Positions 54,529-63,500 are shown, counted from the stretch's first letter. The stretch: DNA of 64,000 bases from Croceicoccus hydrothermalis (GCF_022378335.1 NZ_JAIQCI010000016.1:40216-104215); one strand, 5' to 3'. The notes: generated by a model from the letters alone, not told the origin. A program made the numbers and translations.

Positions 54529-55047
54529 TTACAGGCGGCGTTCATAAAGATACTCATCGTCACGGTGGTCGCCGACCCAGAAATCGATGTCGGCGATCTT
54601 GCGAAATCCGTGGCGGGCGTAAAACCGCTGCGCAGCCTCGTTCTCGCTCCACACCGAAAGCTGGATCGCGTCGCAACCGCGCGACCGGGCCTCCGCGATG
54701 GCCCATTCGGTCAGCACGCTCCCGATTCCCTGTCCGGTAAGGGCGGGCGCGGTGTAGATCTGGCCCAGCGTGATGGGCCGGCGCGCATCGGAATGGCCGG
54801 GATAGCAATCGCGCGCGATGAGCTTGCAATATCCGGCCATCGCATCCCCGGCAAAGGCGAGGCGGTGGATCATCGCGGGGTCGGCGATCTCCTGCGCGAC
54901 CGCATCGCGGGCATAGACCTGTTTCAGGAACGCCGCGAGATCGGCGGGATCGTAGACATGGCCGAACGCGGCGACGAAACTGTCCCGGCCCAGCATGGCG
55001 AGCGCATCGGCATCCTCCATCCGGGCGGCGCGATAATGAATGGTCAT
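54529..55047 (-). CDS. GNAT family N-acetyltransferase
   Basis: This is a 172-residue acetyltransferase. The acetyl-CoA motif is ALTGQGIGSVLTEWAIAEA, followed by AIQLSVWSENEAAQRFYARH and the C-terminal FWVGDHRDDEYLYERR. ATG 55047 overlaps the beta-lactamase stop as ATGA, so it is the second gene of that operon. Substrate unknown; a resistance role is tempting from context but unsupported. Confidence 0.87.
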   Translation of the reverse strand: MTIHYRAARMEDADALAMLGRDSFVAAFGHVYDPADLAAFLKQVYARDAVAQEIADPAMIHRLAFAGDAMAGYCKLIARDCYPGHSDARRPITLGQIYTAPALTGQGIGSVLTEWAIAEARSRGCDAIQLSVWSENEAAQRFYARHGFRKIADIDFWVGDHRDDEYLYERRL

Positions 55048-56033
55048 CGCGAGCGCTCCATGCGGGCGGAAAGCCATGCCGCGGCGATGCGCCCCACCTC
55101 GGCAAGAACGGTCTCGTCCGCCGGGTCTATGTCCGACTGCACCACGCCGGTATCGTAATAGGCCGTTATCGCGACGGGGGCATGGTCTTCCGGCTCGGCG
55201 ATGGCGATGTCGATATAATGCGCGCTGGCATCGGGGTAGAGGCTCGTGCCGGTCTTGTCGCCTGCATGAAAGCCGGCGGGAAGTCCGGCGCGTATCCGCC
55301 GCGTGCCCGTGTTTGCCGCCGCCATCCAGTCGCGCAAGGTCGCCCGGGATGCGGGGGACAGCACATCGCCGGTGGCGAGGCGCGCCAGCGTCGCGGCCAT
55401 CGCGGCGGGGGTCGTGCTGTTTTCCTGCGTGCCTGCGGGAATGCGGTTCAGCTCCGGCTCGTAAGCGTCGAGCCGGCTGATCGCGTCCCCCATCCCGCGC
55501 CAGAACGCGGTCAACGCCGCCGGTCCGCCGAGCCGCCGCAGCAAAAGGTTTGCAGCGGCATTGTCGCTCGTCACCACGGCCGCGCGGGCGAGCATGATCG
55601 CGGGCAGCCCGCCATCGTCCACGTGGCGCGTCGTGACCGGCGACACGCTCATCAGCGCCTCCGGCCCGTAGGGCAGGATCGCGTCCCCGTCGATCAGCCC
55701 CTTGTCGATCCGGTGAAGCAGCATCGCCGCCAGCGAAAGCTTGAACGTCGAACAATGGGGAAAGCGGCGATCCGCGTTCAGGCCGAAATGCGCGCCGTCC
55801 GTGGTATCGAGCACGAAGGCGCCCAGCATGCCGCCGGCCCGCTGTTGCAACATCGCAAGCCGGGCCGTGGCGTCCGCGCCCGATATGGGGCGGTCCCGCG
55901 ATGCCGCCATTCCGGCCCCGCTTCCCGCCACCCCGGATTCCGGCATCCCGGATCCCGCCATCCCACATCCCGAAACCATGCTTCCGGCAAGAAGGCCGAG
56001 CCCGCCAAGCGCCCTGCGTCGATCGATGGTCAT
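55044..56033 (-). CDS. bla: Class A beta-lactamase
   Basis: This is a 329-residue serine beta-lactamase. The leader has a twin-arginine-like DRRRALGGLGLLAG and a lipobox-like SMVSGCG, so it may be exported by Tat and lipid-anchored. After a Gly/Ser/Ala linker come all class A motifs: CSTFK (Ser95, Lys98), SDN in VVTSDNAAAN, EPELN (general base Glu) and DKTGT. Subtype cannot be told from sequence alone. ATG 56033 is preferred over the 56144 extension. It is coupled to a GNAT gene. Confidence 0.92.
   Translation of the reverse strand: MTIDRRRALGGLGLLAGSMVSGCGMAGSGMPESGVAGSGAGMAASRDRPISGADATARLAMLQQRAGGMLGAFVLDTTDGAHFGLNADRRFPHCSTFKLSLAAMLLHRIDKGLIDGDAILPYGPEALMSVSPVTTRHVDDGGLPAIMLARAAVVTSDNAAANLLLRRLGGPAALTAFWRGMGDAISRLDAYEPELNRIPAGTQENSTTPAAMAATLARLATGDVLSPASRATLRDWMAAANTGTRRIRAGLPAGFHAGDKTGTSLYPDASAHYIDIAIAEPEDHAPVAITAYYDTGVVQSDIDPADETVLAEVGRIAAAWLSARMERSR
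55920..55964 (-). repeat. 15-bp tandem repeat in the beta-lactamase linker
   Basis: Three 15-bp units (55950-55964, 55935-55949, 55920-55934) encode GMAGS, GMPES and GVAGS just after the lipobox Cys. Copy number could vary by slippage without breaking the frame. Confidence 0.85.
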
Positions 56034-56176
56034 GCCCTGCTTTCCCGCATCCGTTTCACCTGCCAAACGCTTGCCCCCGCGTCGGCGAACGTGCATCGCG
56101 GGGGCGAATGCGCCACCGATGCCGTCCCATCGCCCGGCGTTCAAGCATCACGACGATTTTTCAAGGACCATGTTTC

Positions 56177-57118
56177 ATGACCGACGCCACTGTTCCACAT
56201 CCGCGCTGGAGCCTTGCCCTGCATGGCGGGGCGGGGTCGATGACGCCCGAAATCCTCGGCCCTAAGATGCAGAGCGCCTATCGCGATGCGCTGGGCGCCG
56301 CGCTCGATGCAGGGACCGCGGTGCTGACACGCGGGGGTAGCGCGCTCGACGCGGTGGAAGCGGCGGTGATGGCGCTGGAGAACGATCCGCTGTTCAATGC
56401 GGGGCGCGGGGCGGTGTTTACCTTCGAGGGGAAGAACGAGCTCGACGCCGCGATCATGGACGGGGCGACGCTTTCGGCCGGATCGGCCACGGGATTGCTG
56501 CGCACGAAAAACCCGGTGCGGGCCGCCCGCGCCGTCATGGAAGAAACCCCGCACGTGATGCTCGCCAACGAAGGCGCGAACCGTTTTGCCGAGGAACAGG
56601 GGATCGAGCAGGTCGACCCCGCATATTTCGCGACCGACGAACGCCGCCGCCAATGGGAGGAGTTCAGCCGGAAAAAGGACGCCTGGTTCGATACCGACCT
56701 GAAATACGGCACGGTGGGCGCGGTGGCGCGCGATGCGAACGGCCATGTCGCCGCGGCGACGAGCACCGGCGGTCTGACCGGGAAACGGTGGGGCCGCGTC
56801 GGCGATTCGCCGGTGATCGGCGCGGGCACCTATGCCGATGATCGGTCATGCGCCATATCGGCGACGGGCACCGGCGAAACCTTCATCGAACTGGCCGCGG
56901 GCCATGAAATCGGCGCGCGCATGCGGATGTTGAACGAAACGGTGGATGAGGCCGTTGCCGCCGTGCTGGCCGAACTGGGCGCGAAGGGCGGCAATGGCGG
57001 CGTGATCTATGCCGGCGCGGACGGGCGGACCGGTTTCGCCTTCAACACGCCGGGCATGTATCGCGCCCGCGCCGATGCGGACGGGATGCGCGAAACGGCG
57101 ATCTTCGCGGGCGAGTAA
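56177..57118 (+). CDS. Isoaspartyl peptidase/L-asparaginase (Ntn hydrolase)
   Basis: This 313-residue precursor self-cleaves before a threonine and then hydrolyses isoaspartyl dipeptides and asparagine. The cleavage site is DLKYGTVGAVARD with Thr179 as the new N-terminal nucleophile; SLALHGGAG and NAGRGAVFT are conserved, as is ISATGTGETFI. No signal peptide is visible. It converges with pheA, with 23 nt between stops. Confidence 0.93.
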   Translation: MTDATVPHPRWSLALHGGAGSMTPEILGPKMQSAYRDALGAALDAGTAVLTRGGSALDAVEAAVMALENDPLFNAGRGAVFTFEGKNELDAAIMDGATLSAGSATGLLRTKNPVRAARAVMEETPHVMLANEGANRFAEEQGIEQVDPAYFATDERRRQWEEFSRKKDAWFDTDLKYGTVGAVARDANGHVAAATSTGGLTGKRWGRVGDSPVIGAGTYADDRSCAISATGTGETFIELAAGHEIGARMRMLNETVDEAVAAVLAELGAKGGNGGVIYAGADGRTGFAFNTPGMYRARADADGMRETAIFAGE

Positions 57119-57141
57119 GCGACAGGGCGCAGCGGCCGGCC

Positions 57142-58068
57142 TCAGCGGCGGGGCCGGCCCTGCGCATAGGTGCCGAGAATGCGCAGATCCTTCGCGAAAT
57201 ATTCGAGTTCCGCGAGCGCGCGATCCACATTCGGTTCGCCGGGCCGCCCGATGATGTCGCAGTAGAACGCGCTCGCGGAAAAACCCGATCCGTTCTGGTA
57301 GCTTTCCAGCTTGGTCATGTTGACGCCATTGGTCGCGAACCCACCCAGCGCCTTGTAAAGCGCGGCAGGGATGTTGCGCACCTCGAACTTGAACGTGGTC
57401 ATGGCCGGCCCGTCGAGCCCGGCGGGGTCGAGCGCGTCTTTCGACAATATGACGAAGCGGGTCATGTTGTCGGCGCCGTCCTCGATGTTTTCGGCAACGA
57501 TGGTGAGGCCGTAAAGCTGCGCCGCCAGTTTCGGCGCGATGGCCGCAACGCCAGGGTCGCGCGCATCGGCGACGCTTGCCGCCGCGCCCGCCGTATCGGC
57601 ATGGTCGAGCGGGACGATATTGCGGCTGCGCAGCCAGCCCCGGCACTGACCCAGCGCCTGCGGATGGCTCATCGCCGCGCGGAACGGCCCCGGCCCCGTC
57701 GCCATCAGCGTGTGGTGAATCGGCATGAAAAATTCGCCGATGATGGCCAGCCCCGATTCGGGCAGCAGGAAATGAATGTCCGCAACGCGCCCGTTGTGCG
57801 AATTTTCGATGGGAATGATCGCGCGCGCCGCCCGTCCGGCCAGCACGGCATCGATCGCATCGGCAAAGGAAAAATGCGGCATGGGCAGGCATTCGCCGTC
57901 ATAAAGCGTGGCGGCAAGGTGGGAATTGGCGCCGGGTGCCCCCTGATACGCCATGGCGCGGGTCGGATCGGCCGAGGCGGCGGCGGTCATCTCCTCCACA
58001 AGGGCGAGGGCCGGTGCGGAATAGCTGTGCGTGACGGGGGGGGCGCTTTGCGACGGGGTTTCGGACAT
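57142..58068 (-). CDS. pheA: Prephenate dehydratase
   Basis: PheA converts prephenate to phenylpyruvate for phenylalanine synthesis. The 308-residue protein has the periplasmic-binding-like catalytic domain (AYQGAPGANSHLAA, IIPIENSHNGRV, the substrate motif NMTRFVILS) and a C-terminal ACT domain (about 215-300) for phenylalanine feedback, here with ESYQNGSGFSASAFYCDI. There is no chorismate mutase domain, as usual in alphaproteobacteria. Its substrate derives from chorismate, whose synthase gene is interrupted in this sequence. Confidence 0.94.
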   Translation of the reverse strand: MSETPSQSAPPVTHSYSAPALALVEEMTAAASADPTRAMAYQGAPGANSHLAATLYDGECLPMPHFSFADAIDAVLAGRAARAIIPIENSHNGRVADIHFLLPESGLAIIGEFFMPIHHTLMATGPGPFRAAMSHPQALGQCRGWLRSRNIVPLDHADTAGAAASVADARDPGVAAIAPKLAAQLYGLTIVAENIEDGADNMTRFVILSKDALDPAGLDGPAMTTFKFEVRNIPAALYKALGGFATNGVNMTKLESYQNGSGFSASAFYCDIIGRPGEPNVDRALAELEYFAKDLRILGTYAQGRPRR

Positions 58069-58255
58069 GCGGGCGCGATAATGGGCCGGTCCCGCTCTGC
58101 CAAGCGATTAGCGGCGGGGTGTGGTCATCAAAGGGGCAAGAGGGCCGCGAAACGCGAAACCGCAAACCAGCCCTTGCCTTGACGCGGCGCAATAACTAGA
58201 GCGTCGCGCAAGCCTTTTGCGCCGGTTCGCCCGGCATGGACCGACGGATTTCACG

Positions 58256-58999
58256 ATGCAAGACAAAAGCAATACGATTGCCGGCTGGGTGCTCTTTGGC
58301 GGGGTTGTGGCATTGGGCCTGTCCGCGATCAGCAGCCGGGTGTTCCATGCCGACAATCCGGAGACCGAGGAATTCGGCTATGTGATCGAGGCGGCGGAGG
58401 AAGAGGGCGGCGAATCCGGTCCCTCGCTCGCCGTGTTGCTGCAATCCGCCGACCCCGCCGCGGGCGAGGCGGTGTTTGCCAAGTGCACCGCGTGCCACAC
58501 CATCGCGCAGGGCGGGCCGAACGGTATCGGTCCCAATCTCTGGGGCGTTCTGGGCAAGCCGATCGGCAAGCATGCGGCTGGTTTCGCCTATTCCGGCGCG
58601 CTTTCGGGCCACGGCGGCGACTGGTCGTTCGAGAACATGGACGACTGGCTCGCCAGCCCGCGCGCCTTTGCCAGCGGCACGAAGATGAGCTTTGCCGGTC
58701 TGTCGAAGCCCGAAGATCGCGCCAATGTCATCGCCTATCTGAATTCGATGGGCTCGAACCTGCCGCTTCCCGAGCCCGCGCTCGAAGATGTTGCGGCAAG
58801 CGGGGACGAGCCCGTCGCCGATAACGAGGGCGGCGATGCCGACACCCCCGGCGTTTCGGACACGCCCGCAGGGTCGGCGGGCCCGGCTACGAAGGTCGGG
58901 GCCGAGGCCGCCGGCGCCATGGCGCAGCCCGCGCTGAAGCCGAGCGGCGGCGACGGCTCCACCGGCGAGGTGAACCGCCCGGCGGGTGCACCCGAATAA
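58256..58999 (+). CDS. Membrane-anchored cytochrome c
   Basis: This is a 247-residue periplasmic haem protein with an uncleaved N-terminal anchor (TIAGWVLFGGVVALGLSAIS). The haem site is FAKCTACHTIAQGG and the Met ligand is probably in GTKMSFAGL. The core is a mitochondrial-type class I cytochrome c similar to CycM, an electron donor to terminal oxidase. A C-terminal Ala/Gly/Pro/Asp-rich tail of about 80 residues is unusual and probably disordered. Confidence 0.9.
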   Translation: MQDKSNTIAGWVLFGGVVALGLSAISSRVFHADNPETEEFGYVIEAAEEEGGESGPSLAVLLQSADPAAGEAVFAKCTACHTIAQGGPNGIGPNLWGVLGKPIGKHAAGFAYSGALSGHGGDWSFENMDDWLASPRAFASGTKMSFAGLSKPEDRANVIAYLNSMGSNLPLPEPALEDVAASGDEPVADNEGGDADTPGVSDTPAGSAGPATKVGAEAAGAMAQPALKPSGGDGSTGEVNRPAGAPE

Positions 59000-59023
59000 G
59001 CCAGGCTTTCGCCAATCGATAGG

Positions 59024-59062
59024 GAAAGCCCCGCATCGGTCATCACCGGTGCGGGGCTTTTT
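59024..59062. terminator. Bidirectional intrinsic terminator
   Basis: AAAGCCCCGCA and TGCGGGGCTTT form a perfect 11-bp stem, extended by an inner CGGT/ACCG pairing, and T's follow. It lies between convergent cytochrome c and rlmE genes. Confidence 0.85.
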
Positions 59063-59093
59063 CCATGGTGTCGGCAGTGCGTTCGTATCCGCG

Positions 59094-59756
59094 TTACGCC
59101 TCGCCCTTGAAACCCTTCGCGATGACATACCATTCCGAACTGCCCTTGCGGCTGGCGGGCGGCTTCGCATGTTTGACCGTGGTGAAATGCCGTTTGAGCA
59201 AGGCCAGCAATTGCGTGTCGGTTCCCCCGGCGAGCACTTTCGCAATGAAATCGCCACCGGGTTCGAGGGTGCGAATCGCGAAATCGACCGCCGTTTCCAC
59301 AAGGCCCATCGTGCGCAGATGGTCGGTCTGCTTGTGCCCGACCGTGTTGGCGGCCATGTCCGACATGACGAGATCGGGCGGACCACCGAGCGCGCCGGTC
59401 AGCGCGGCGGGGGCGTCATCGTCCATGAAATCCATCTTGAAGATGGTGACGCCGGGCAGGGGTTCGACGTCGAGCAGATCGATCCCCACGATTTCCGCGC
59501 GGGGGCAGACCTGCGTGACGACTTGCGACCAGCCGCCCGGCGCGATGCCGAGATCGACGACACGCGTCTTGCCCTTCAGCAGGCCGAATTTCTCGTCCAG
59601 CTCCCGCAGCTTGTAGGCGGCCCGGCTGCGATAGCCGTCCGCGCGTGCCTGTTTGACATAGGGATCGTTCAACTGCCGCGTGAGCCAGCGGGCTGAGGAT
59701 TCGCTGCGCTTGCGCGAACGCTTCAGTTTCTCGCGGTCCTGTCCGGCGCGGCTCAT
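59094..59756 (-). CDS. rlmE: 23S rRNA (uridine-2552-2'-O)-methyltransferase
   Basis: RlmE (FtsJ/RrmJ) methylates U2552 of 23S rRNA late in 50S assembly. The 220-residue protein has SRAAYKLRELDEKFG with the first catalytic Lys, the SAM motif VVDLGIAPGGWSQV, the catalytic Asp in LVMSDMAANT and Lys in GGDFIAKVLAGG. A basic N-terminal extension (KLKRSRKRSESS) precedes the core. ATG 59756 is the usual start. Confidence 0.95.
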   Translation of the reverse strand: MSRAGQDREKLKRSRKRSESSARWLTRQLNDPYVKQARADGYRSRAAYKLRELDEKFGLLKGKTRVVDLGIAPGGWSQVVTQVCPRAEIVGIDLLDVEPLPGVTIFKMDFMDDDAPAALTGALGGPPDLVMSDMAANTVGHKQTDHLRTMGLVETAVDFAIRTLEPGGDFIAKVLAGGTDTQLLALLKRHFTTVKHAKPPASRKGSSEWYVIAKGFKGEA

Positions 59757-59788
59757 GATGGAATGTCCTGTTTCAAAATCAAAGGGGG

Positions 59789-61135
59789 TCAGAGCGGGCG
59801 GGGCGGGCGCGTCGGTTCGTCCTGTGGTGACAGCACGCCTGCCATGAGGCTGCGCAGGATGCCTTCGCGAATGCCGCGATCCGCAACGCCCAGCCGGTCG
59901 GCGGGCCACAGATCGAGTATCGTTTCGAGAATCGCGCACCCCGCCACGACGAGTTCCGCCCGGTCGCGCCCGATACAGGGAAGCTCCTGCCGCCTTTCGG
60001 GCGATGCGGTCGACAGCATGTCGGCAATGTCGCGCATGGCATTGGCCGGCACGATCAGCCCGTCGACCGCGCGCCGGTCATATTGCGGCAATTCGAGATG
60101 CAGGCTGGCGAGCGTGGTCACCGTACCGCTGGTGCCGAGAAGGCGGGGCGCCTCGCCATCGGCGCCGCGCGCGCGGAACGGTTGCAATCGCTGCGAAAAT
60201 TCGCGGAAGCTGTGGTGCACGGCGTGGCGCATCTGCCGATAGCGGGCGAGGCGATCGGCATCGTCCTCGTCCTGCGCGGGCGGGAAGCTTTCGGTGAGCG
60301 AAACGACGCCCCACGGCACCGATTGCCAGTCCATGATGCGCGGCACGACATCGCCCGTCTCGATCAGCACGAGCTCGGTCGAACCGCCCCCGATGTCGAA
60401 GATCATGGCCGGACCTTCGCCCTGTTCGAGCAGCACGTGGCAGCCCAGCACGGCGAGCCGCGCTTCCTCCTGCGCGCTGATGATGTCGAGCGCGATGCCC
60501 GTTTCCTCGCGCACGCGTTCGATGAAGGCGGGCCCGTTGTCCGCACGGCGGCATGCCTCGGTCGCGACGCTGCGCGCGAGATGGACGTTGCGGCGGCGCA
60601 GCTTGTCCGCGCACACATGCAGCGCGGCCATCGTGCGTTCCATCGCCGCATCGCTCAGCCTGCCGGTATGCGCGAGCCCTTCGCCGAGCCGCACGACCCG
60701 GCTGAATGCATCGATCACGACGAAGTTTTCGCCAGACGGGCGTGCGATGAGCAGACGGCAATTGTTCGTGCCGAGGTCGATGGCGGCATAGGCCTGCCGA
60801 CGCTGACCCGACCGTTTCGCCCCCCCCTGCGGCGCAGGCGCGGCGGGCGTGTGCGGCGATGGCGGGTCATCCAGGCGCGGTGTTTTCGGCAGGATCACGA
60901 TCGGCGCTTCTTCCGCCGAATTGCCCCGGCGGGGTGCCGCGTCAATGCGTGTTTCCGCCGACGCCGGGTGTCGCGAACGCCGGGCGGATTTTTCGCTTTT
61001 CTTCTGGCCGGAAACGCGTCTGGAACGATGCGAGCGCTTTTTCCGCTCTTTTTCCGAATCGCCGGGTGGCTTTGCCATTTCGGGCGGGCCGCGACGATCC
61101 TTTTCCTGCGATGCCGGCGGGGATGTTTCCGCCAT
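59789..61135 (-). CDS. Ppx/GppA family phosphatase
   Basis: This is an exopolyphosphatase/pppGpp phosphatase of the ASKHA fold, 448 residues from ATG 61135. The core begins at AYAAIDLGTNNCRLLIARPS and has IFDIGGGSTELVLI and LGTSGTVTTLASL. About 115 residues before the core are Lys/Arg/Ser/Pro-rich (KERKKRSHRSRRVSG) and not part of the usual fold. It probably acts in polyphosphate or (p)ppGpp turnover. It lies 32 nt upstream of rlmE on the same strand. Confidence 0.88.
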   Translation of the reverse strand: MAETSPPASQEKDRRGPPEMAKPPGDSEKERKKRSHRSRRVSGQKKSEKSARRSRHPASAETRIDAAPRRGNSAEEAPIVILPKTPRLDDPPSPHTPAAPAPQGGAKRSGQRRQAYAAIDLGTNNCRLLIARPSGENFVVIDAFSRVVRLGEGLAHTGRLSDAAMERTMAALHVCADKLRRRNVHLARSVATEACRRADNGPAFIERVREETGIALDIISAQEEARLAVLGCHVLLEQGEGPAMIFDIGGGSTELVLIETGDVVPRIMDWQSVPWGVVSLTESFPPAQDEDDADRLARYRQMRHAVHHSFREFSQRLQPFRARGADGEAPRLLGTSGTVTTLASLHLELPQYDRRAVDGLIVPANAMRDIADMLSTASPERRQELPCIGRDRAELVVAGCAILETILDLWPADRLGVADRGIREGILRSLMAGVLSPQDEPTRPPRPL

Positions 61136-61432
61136 GGCGTTACTCTTCAATATGTTTTCAAGCCGTGACGTCGAACCGCCACGGGGAACCTGACGATAAG
61201 GATAACCGCACACCGGCGATGTAGCAAGTTTGCAACATGCGGTGCGCGCGTCTTGCGCGGCGACGGCGATCTCGCGGCACACGGCGGAATGCGCGACGTC
61301 CTGTCGCGGACATTCGTACAGGCTGCGCGGCGCTCAATCGCAGAACCCGAAAGCGTGGGCAATTTCCCCTTGACCCGCAGAACTCCGCCGATTAGAGGCA
61401 CCGCTTCCATCGCGGCACGGCCCGATGTTCGA

Positions 61433-61506
61433 TGCCCCGTCGTCTAATGGCAAGACTACGGACTCTGACTCCGTCAATTGAGGTTCGAATCCTCACGGGG
61501 CATCCA
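61433..61506 (+). tRNA. tRNA-Gln (anticodon CTG)
   Basis: A full cloverleaf is visible: acceptor TGCCCCG pairs with CGGGGCA, D-loop CTAATGGCAAG, anticodon stem ACGGA/TCCGT with loop CTCTGAC (anticodon CTG reading CAG), T-arm GAGGTTCGAATCCTC and encoded CCA. The 74-nt gene marks the left edge of a gene-poor segment. Confidence 0.95.
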
Positions 61507-61833
61507 GTTTTTTCCCTCTTATTCAATGCGTTAGCTCAGTTTGCCGTCCGCTGGGCGAATTACAAACTGTTCCCTTTGTTTTCAAACGATTACGTGGCGT
61601 TCCGCGCGGCTTCCTAAACCTCCATGCAGCATGGATGCAGCATGGAGGTGGTTGATTTCACGGATCTGAAGGGATGCTATAGCGGTGAAGATATGGGCCG
61701 ATCGTTTGCTGTCGACTGCAACGGGGCCGGCAGGAGAACGTCCGGTAATGGCGCTGTGGAGCGCTGAAGCTGACGTTCGGGTTATTCAGGCTGGATTTCG
61801 ATGCCGACGTCGAGTTTGCGCGAGTTGACCTGC
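61507..61833. other. Gene-poor segment after tRNA-Gln
   Basis: This 327-bp stretch has no convincing gene. It starts T-rich (GTTTTTTCCCTCTT, a likely tRNA terminator), is visibly less GC-rich for about 150 bp, and holds a direct repeat ATGCAGCATGG at 61624-61634 and 61635-61645. Short open frames on the minus strand near 61700-61930 resemble no family I know. It may be a remnant of an integrated element next to the tRNA. Confidence 0.45.
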
Positions 61834-62544
61834 TCATTCCGCAGCGAGCAACGACAGCGCAATATCCGCTATTGAATTGGCAATCGTGACTAGCCGGCCT
61901 TGTGGTAGCCGCTGCTCCGCACCGTTCAGGCATAATCCGGCAACCGGCTCGCCGCGCACGCGCAGGGGGATCGCGACGCAGTTGAGGCCGGGTTGGTATA
62001 GCCCCTGCTCGATGGCGAAGCCGCGTTGGCGCACCGCTTGAAGCTCTTCGCTCAGATCCGCTGCCTCGTCCGTGGCAGCCAATGATCGCGCGACGCCGGG
62101 CATGAACGCAGCGAGCACGAGGCCGATCGCCGAGCCGGACAGCGGCTCGCGGCGGCCCAGGCGGCTGTGGGTGACAGGGTTGTTCGGCAATTCGATCCCG
62201 TCGAGATAATAGAGCTCGTCGCCGCTCGGCACGATCAGATAGGTCGATTCGTTAAAACGCTGGGCGGTCTCTTCGATCAGCGGCCTGAAGCGCCGCCGTA
62301 GTGCATCGTCGTCGCCCGCGATCCGGGCGAGATTGAGTATGCGGCCCCCGAGCCGGTAGTCCAATCCTGTCGCGGGACGACGAACGTAACCCAGCGCGAC
62401 CAGCGTCGCGAGGATGTTGTGCGCGGTGGACGACTGCACCCCGGCAGCTCTGGCGATTGCGCCAAGCGGCGCGGCTTCCTGTTCCCGTGCGAGAAATTCC
62501 AGCATCCGCATCGCGCGCTCGACCGATTGGATCGGTTTGCTCAT
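61834..62544 (-). CDS. IclR family transcriptional regulator
   Basis: This 236-residue regulator has an N-terminal winged HTH (SVERAMRMLEFLA, then AGVQSSTAHNILATLVALGY) and a C-terminal effector-binding GAF-like domain (GLYQPGLNCVAIPLRVRGE). ATG 62544 has GGAG 6 nt upstream and is preferred to ATG 62556. It is divergent from the ABM-VOC gene with about 122 bp between, the usual arrangement for an IclR regulator and the catabolic genes it controls. Effector unknown. Confidence 0.9.
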   Translation of the reverse strand: MSKPIQSVERAMRMLEFLAREQEAAPLGAIARAAGVQSSTAHNILATLVALGYVRRPATGLDYRLGGRILNLARIAGDDDALRRRFRPLIEETAQRFNESTYLIVPSGDELYYLDGIELPNNPVTHSRLGRREPLSGSAIGLVLAAFMPGVARSLAATDEAADLSEELQAVRQRGFAIEQGLYQPGLNCVAIPLRVRGEPVAGLCLNGAEQRLPQGRLVTIANSIADIALSLLAAE

Positions 62545-62666
62545 TCCGCTCTCCATTCAACCATGCTGAACTTATGCGCTTTGTGTTCGTCGATGGCCAG
62601 AACAACGGAACACCTGCGCGCCAAACTCCATTGCCAGTGCAGATGAACAGCAAAGGAGACCAGCCA

Positions 62667-63500
62667 ATGCCCCAAATCGTGATGGCGCAATGCACGGCCT
62701 TGCCGGGCCGCGAAGATGCGCTCGCTCGCCACATCGCGGACCTTGCCGCAGCTGTTCGCCGAGAAGCGGGCAATGAAGGGTTCGAGGTGTTCCAGAGGCC
62801 CGAGGTCGAGCGCGGCTGGACAATGATCGAGCGCTACCGAAACCGCGACGCTTTCGAGACGCATCTTGAGCAGCCCCACACCAAAGCGTTCAACGAAGCC
62901 TTGAAAAGCCTGGTCGAAGGCGGCGCGTCCGACGTGACCGAGCTCGTACCGGCCTGTCAGCCGGACGACGCCGCGCCGGGAATTCGCGGCATCGATCATG
63001 TCGGCGTGACCGTGCCCGATATCGATGCGGCATCGGACTTTCTCTTCCGCGCTTTCGGCGCACGCACGCTCTACGATGTTCTGCCCGCTGATGCGGACCC
63101 GATGGCGGGTGACGAGGTGGAGCATCAACTCGGCATTCCCGAAGGCGCGCGGATCGAGCATATGCGGCTGATGCGCATCGGCGAATCCGCGAATATCGAG
63201 ATGTTCCGCATCGCCAATACCGATCAGGCCGATGCTGCGGGACTGGCCGATTTCGGGTTGCAGCACATTGCCATTTACGTCGAAAACATGAATGCCGCTG
63301 CCTACCGACTGGTGCAGGCGGGCGGCACCCTTCTTTCGGACCCGCATCCGTTAGCCGGCGTTGAAGGGGGCGAGCGCAATTCCGGCGTCTATGCCCATGC
63401 GCCATGGGGTATGCTGATCGAGCTGATCTCTACCCCGGACGGTATCGACTACCCCGCCGATTGCCAGATGCCGCGCTGGAAACCCCAACACAACAGCTGA
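62667..63500 (+). CDS. Fused antibiotic-biosynthesis-monooxygenase (ABM) and VOC protein
   Basis: This is a 277-residue protein with AAGGAG 8 nt before ATG 62667. Residues 1-95 are an ABM ferredoxin-like domain (MPQIVMAQCTALPGRED, YRNRDAFETHLEQPHTKAF) of the kind used by cofactor-free quinol oxygenases. Residues about 105-275 are a VOC domain (IDHVGVTVPDIDAASDFL with His111, LQHIAIYVENM, WGMLIELIS), keeping a His/His/Glu-type metal triad. The joining of the two suggests consecutive steps on an aromatic or polyketide-like substrate. Substrate unknown. Confidence 0.85.
   Translation: MPQIVMAQCTALPGREDALARHIADLAAAVRREAGNEGFEVFQRPEVERGWTMIERYRNRDAFETHLEQPHTKAFNEALKSLVEGGASDVTELVPACQPDDAAPGIRGIDHVGVTVPDIDAASDFLFRAFGARTLYDVLPADADPMAGDEVEHQLGIPEGARIEHMRLMRIGESANIEMFRIANTDQADAAGLADFGLQHIAIYVENMNAAAYRLVQAGGTLLSDPHPLAGVEGGERNSGVYAHAPWGMLIELISTPDGIDYPADCQMPRWKPQHNS

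Noticed and set aside
55048..55968. Fusion of the GNAT with an upstream 307-residue segment
   Set aside because: The segment is the beta-lactamase gene read in another frame; the GNAT has its own ATG coupled to the beta-lactamase stop.
61624..61645. CRISPR-like or inverted-terminal repeat
   Set aside because: Only two adjacent 11-bp copies without spacers; no transposase or cas gene nearby.
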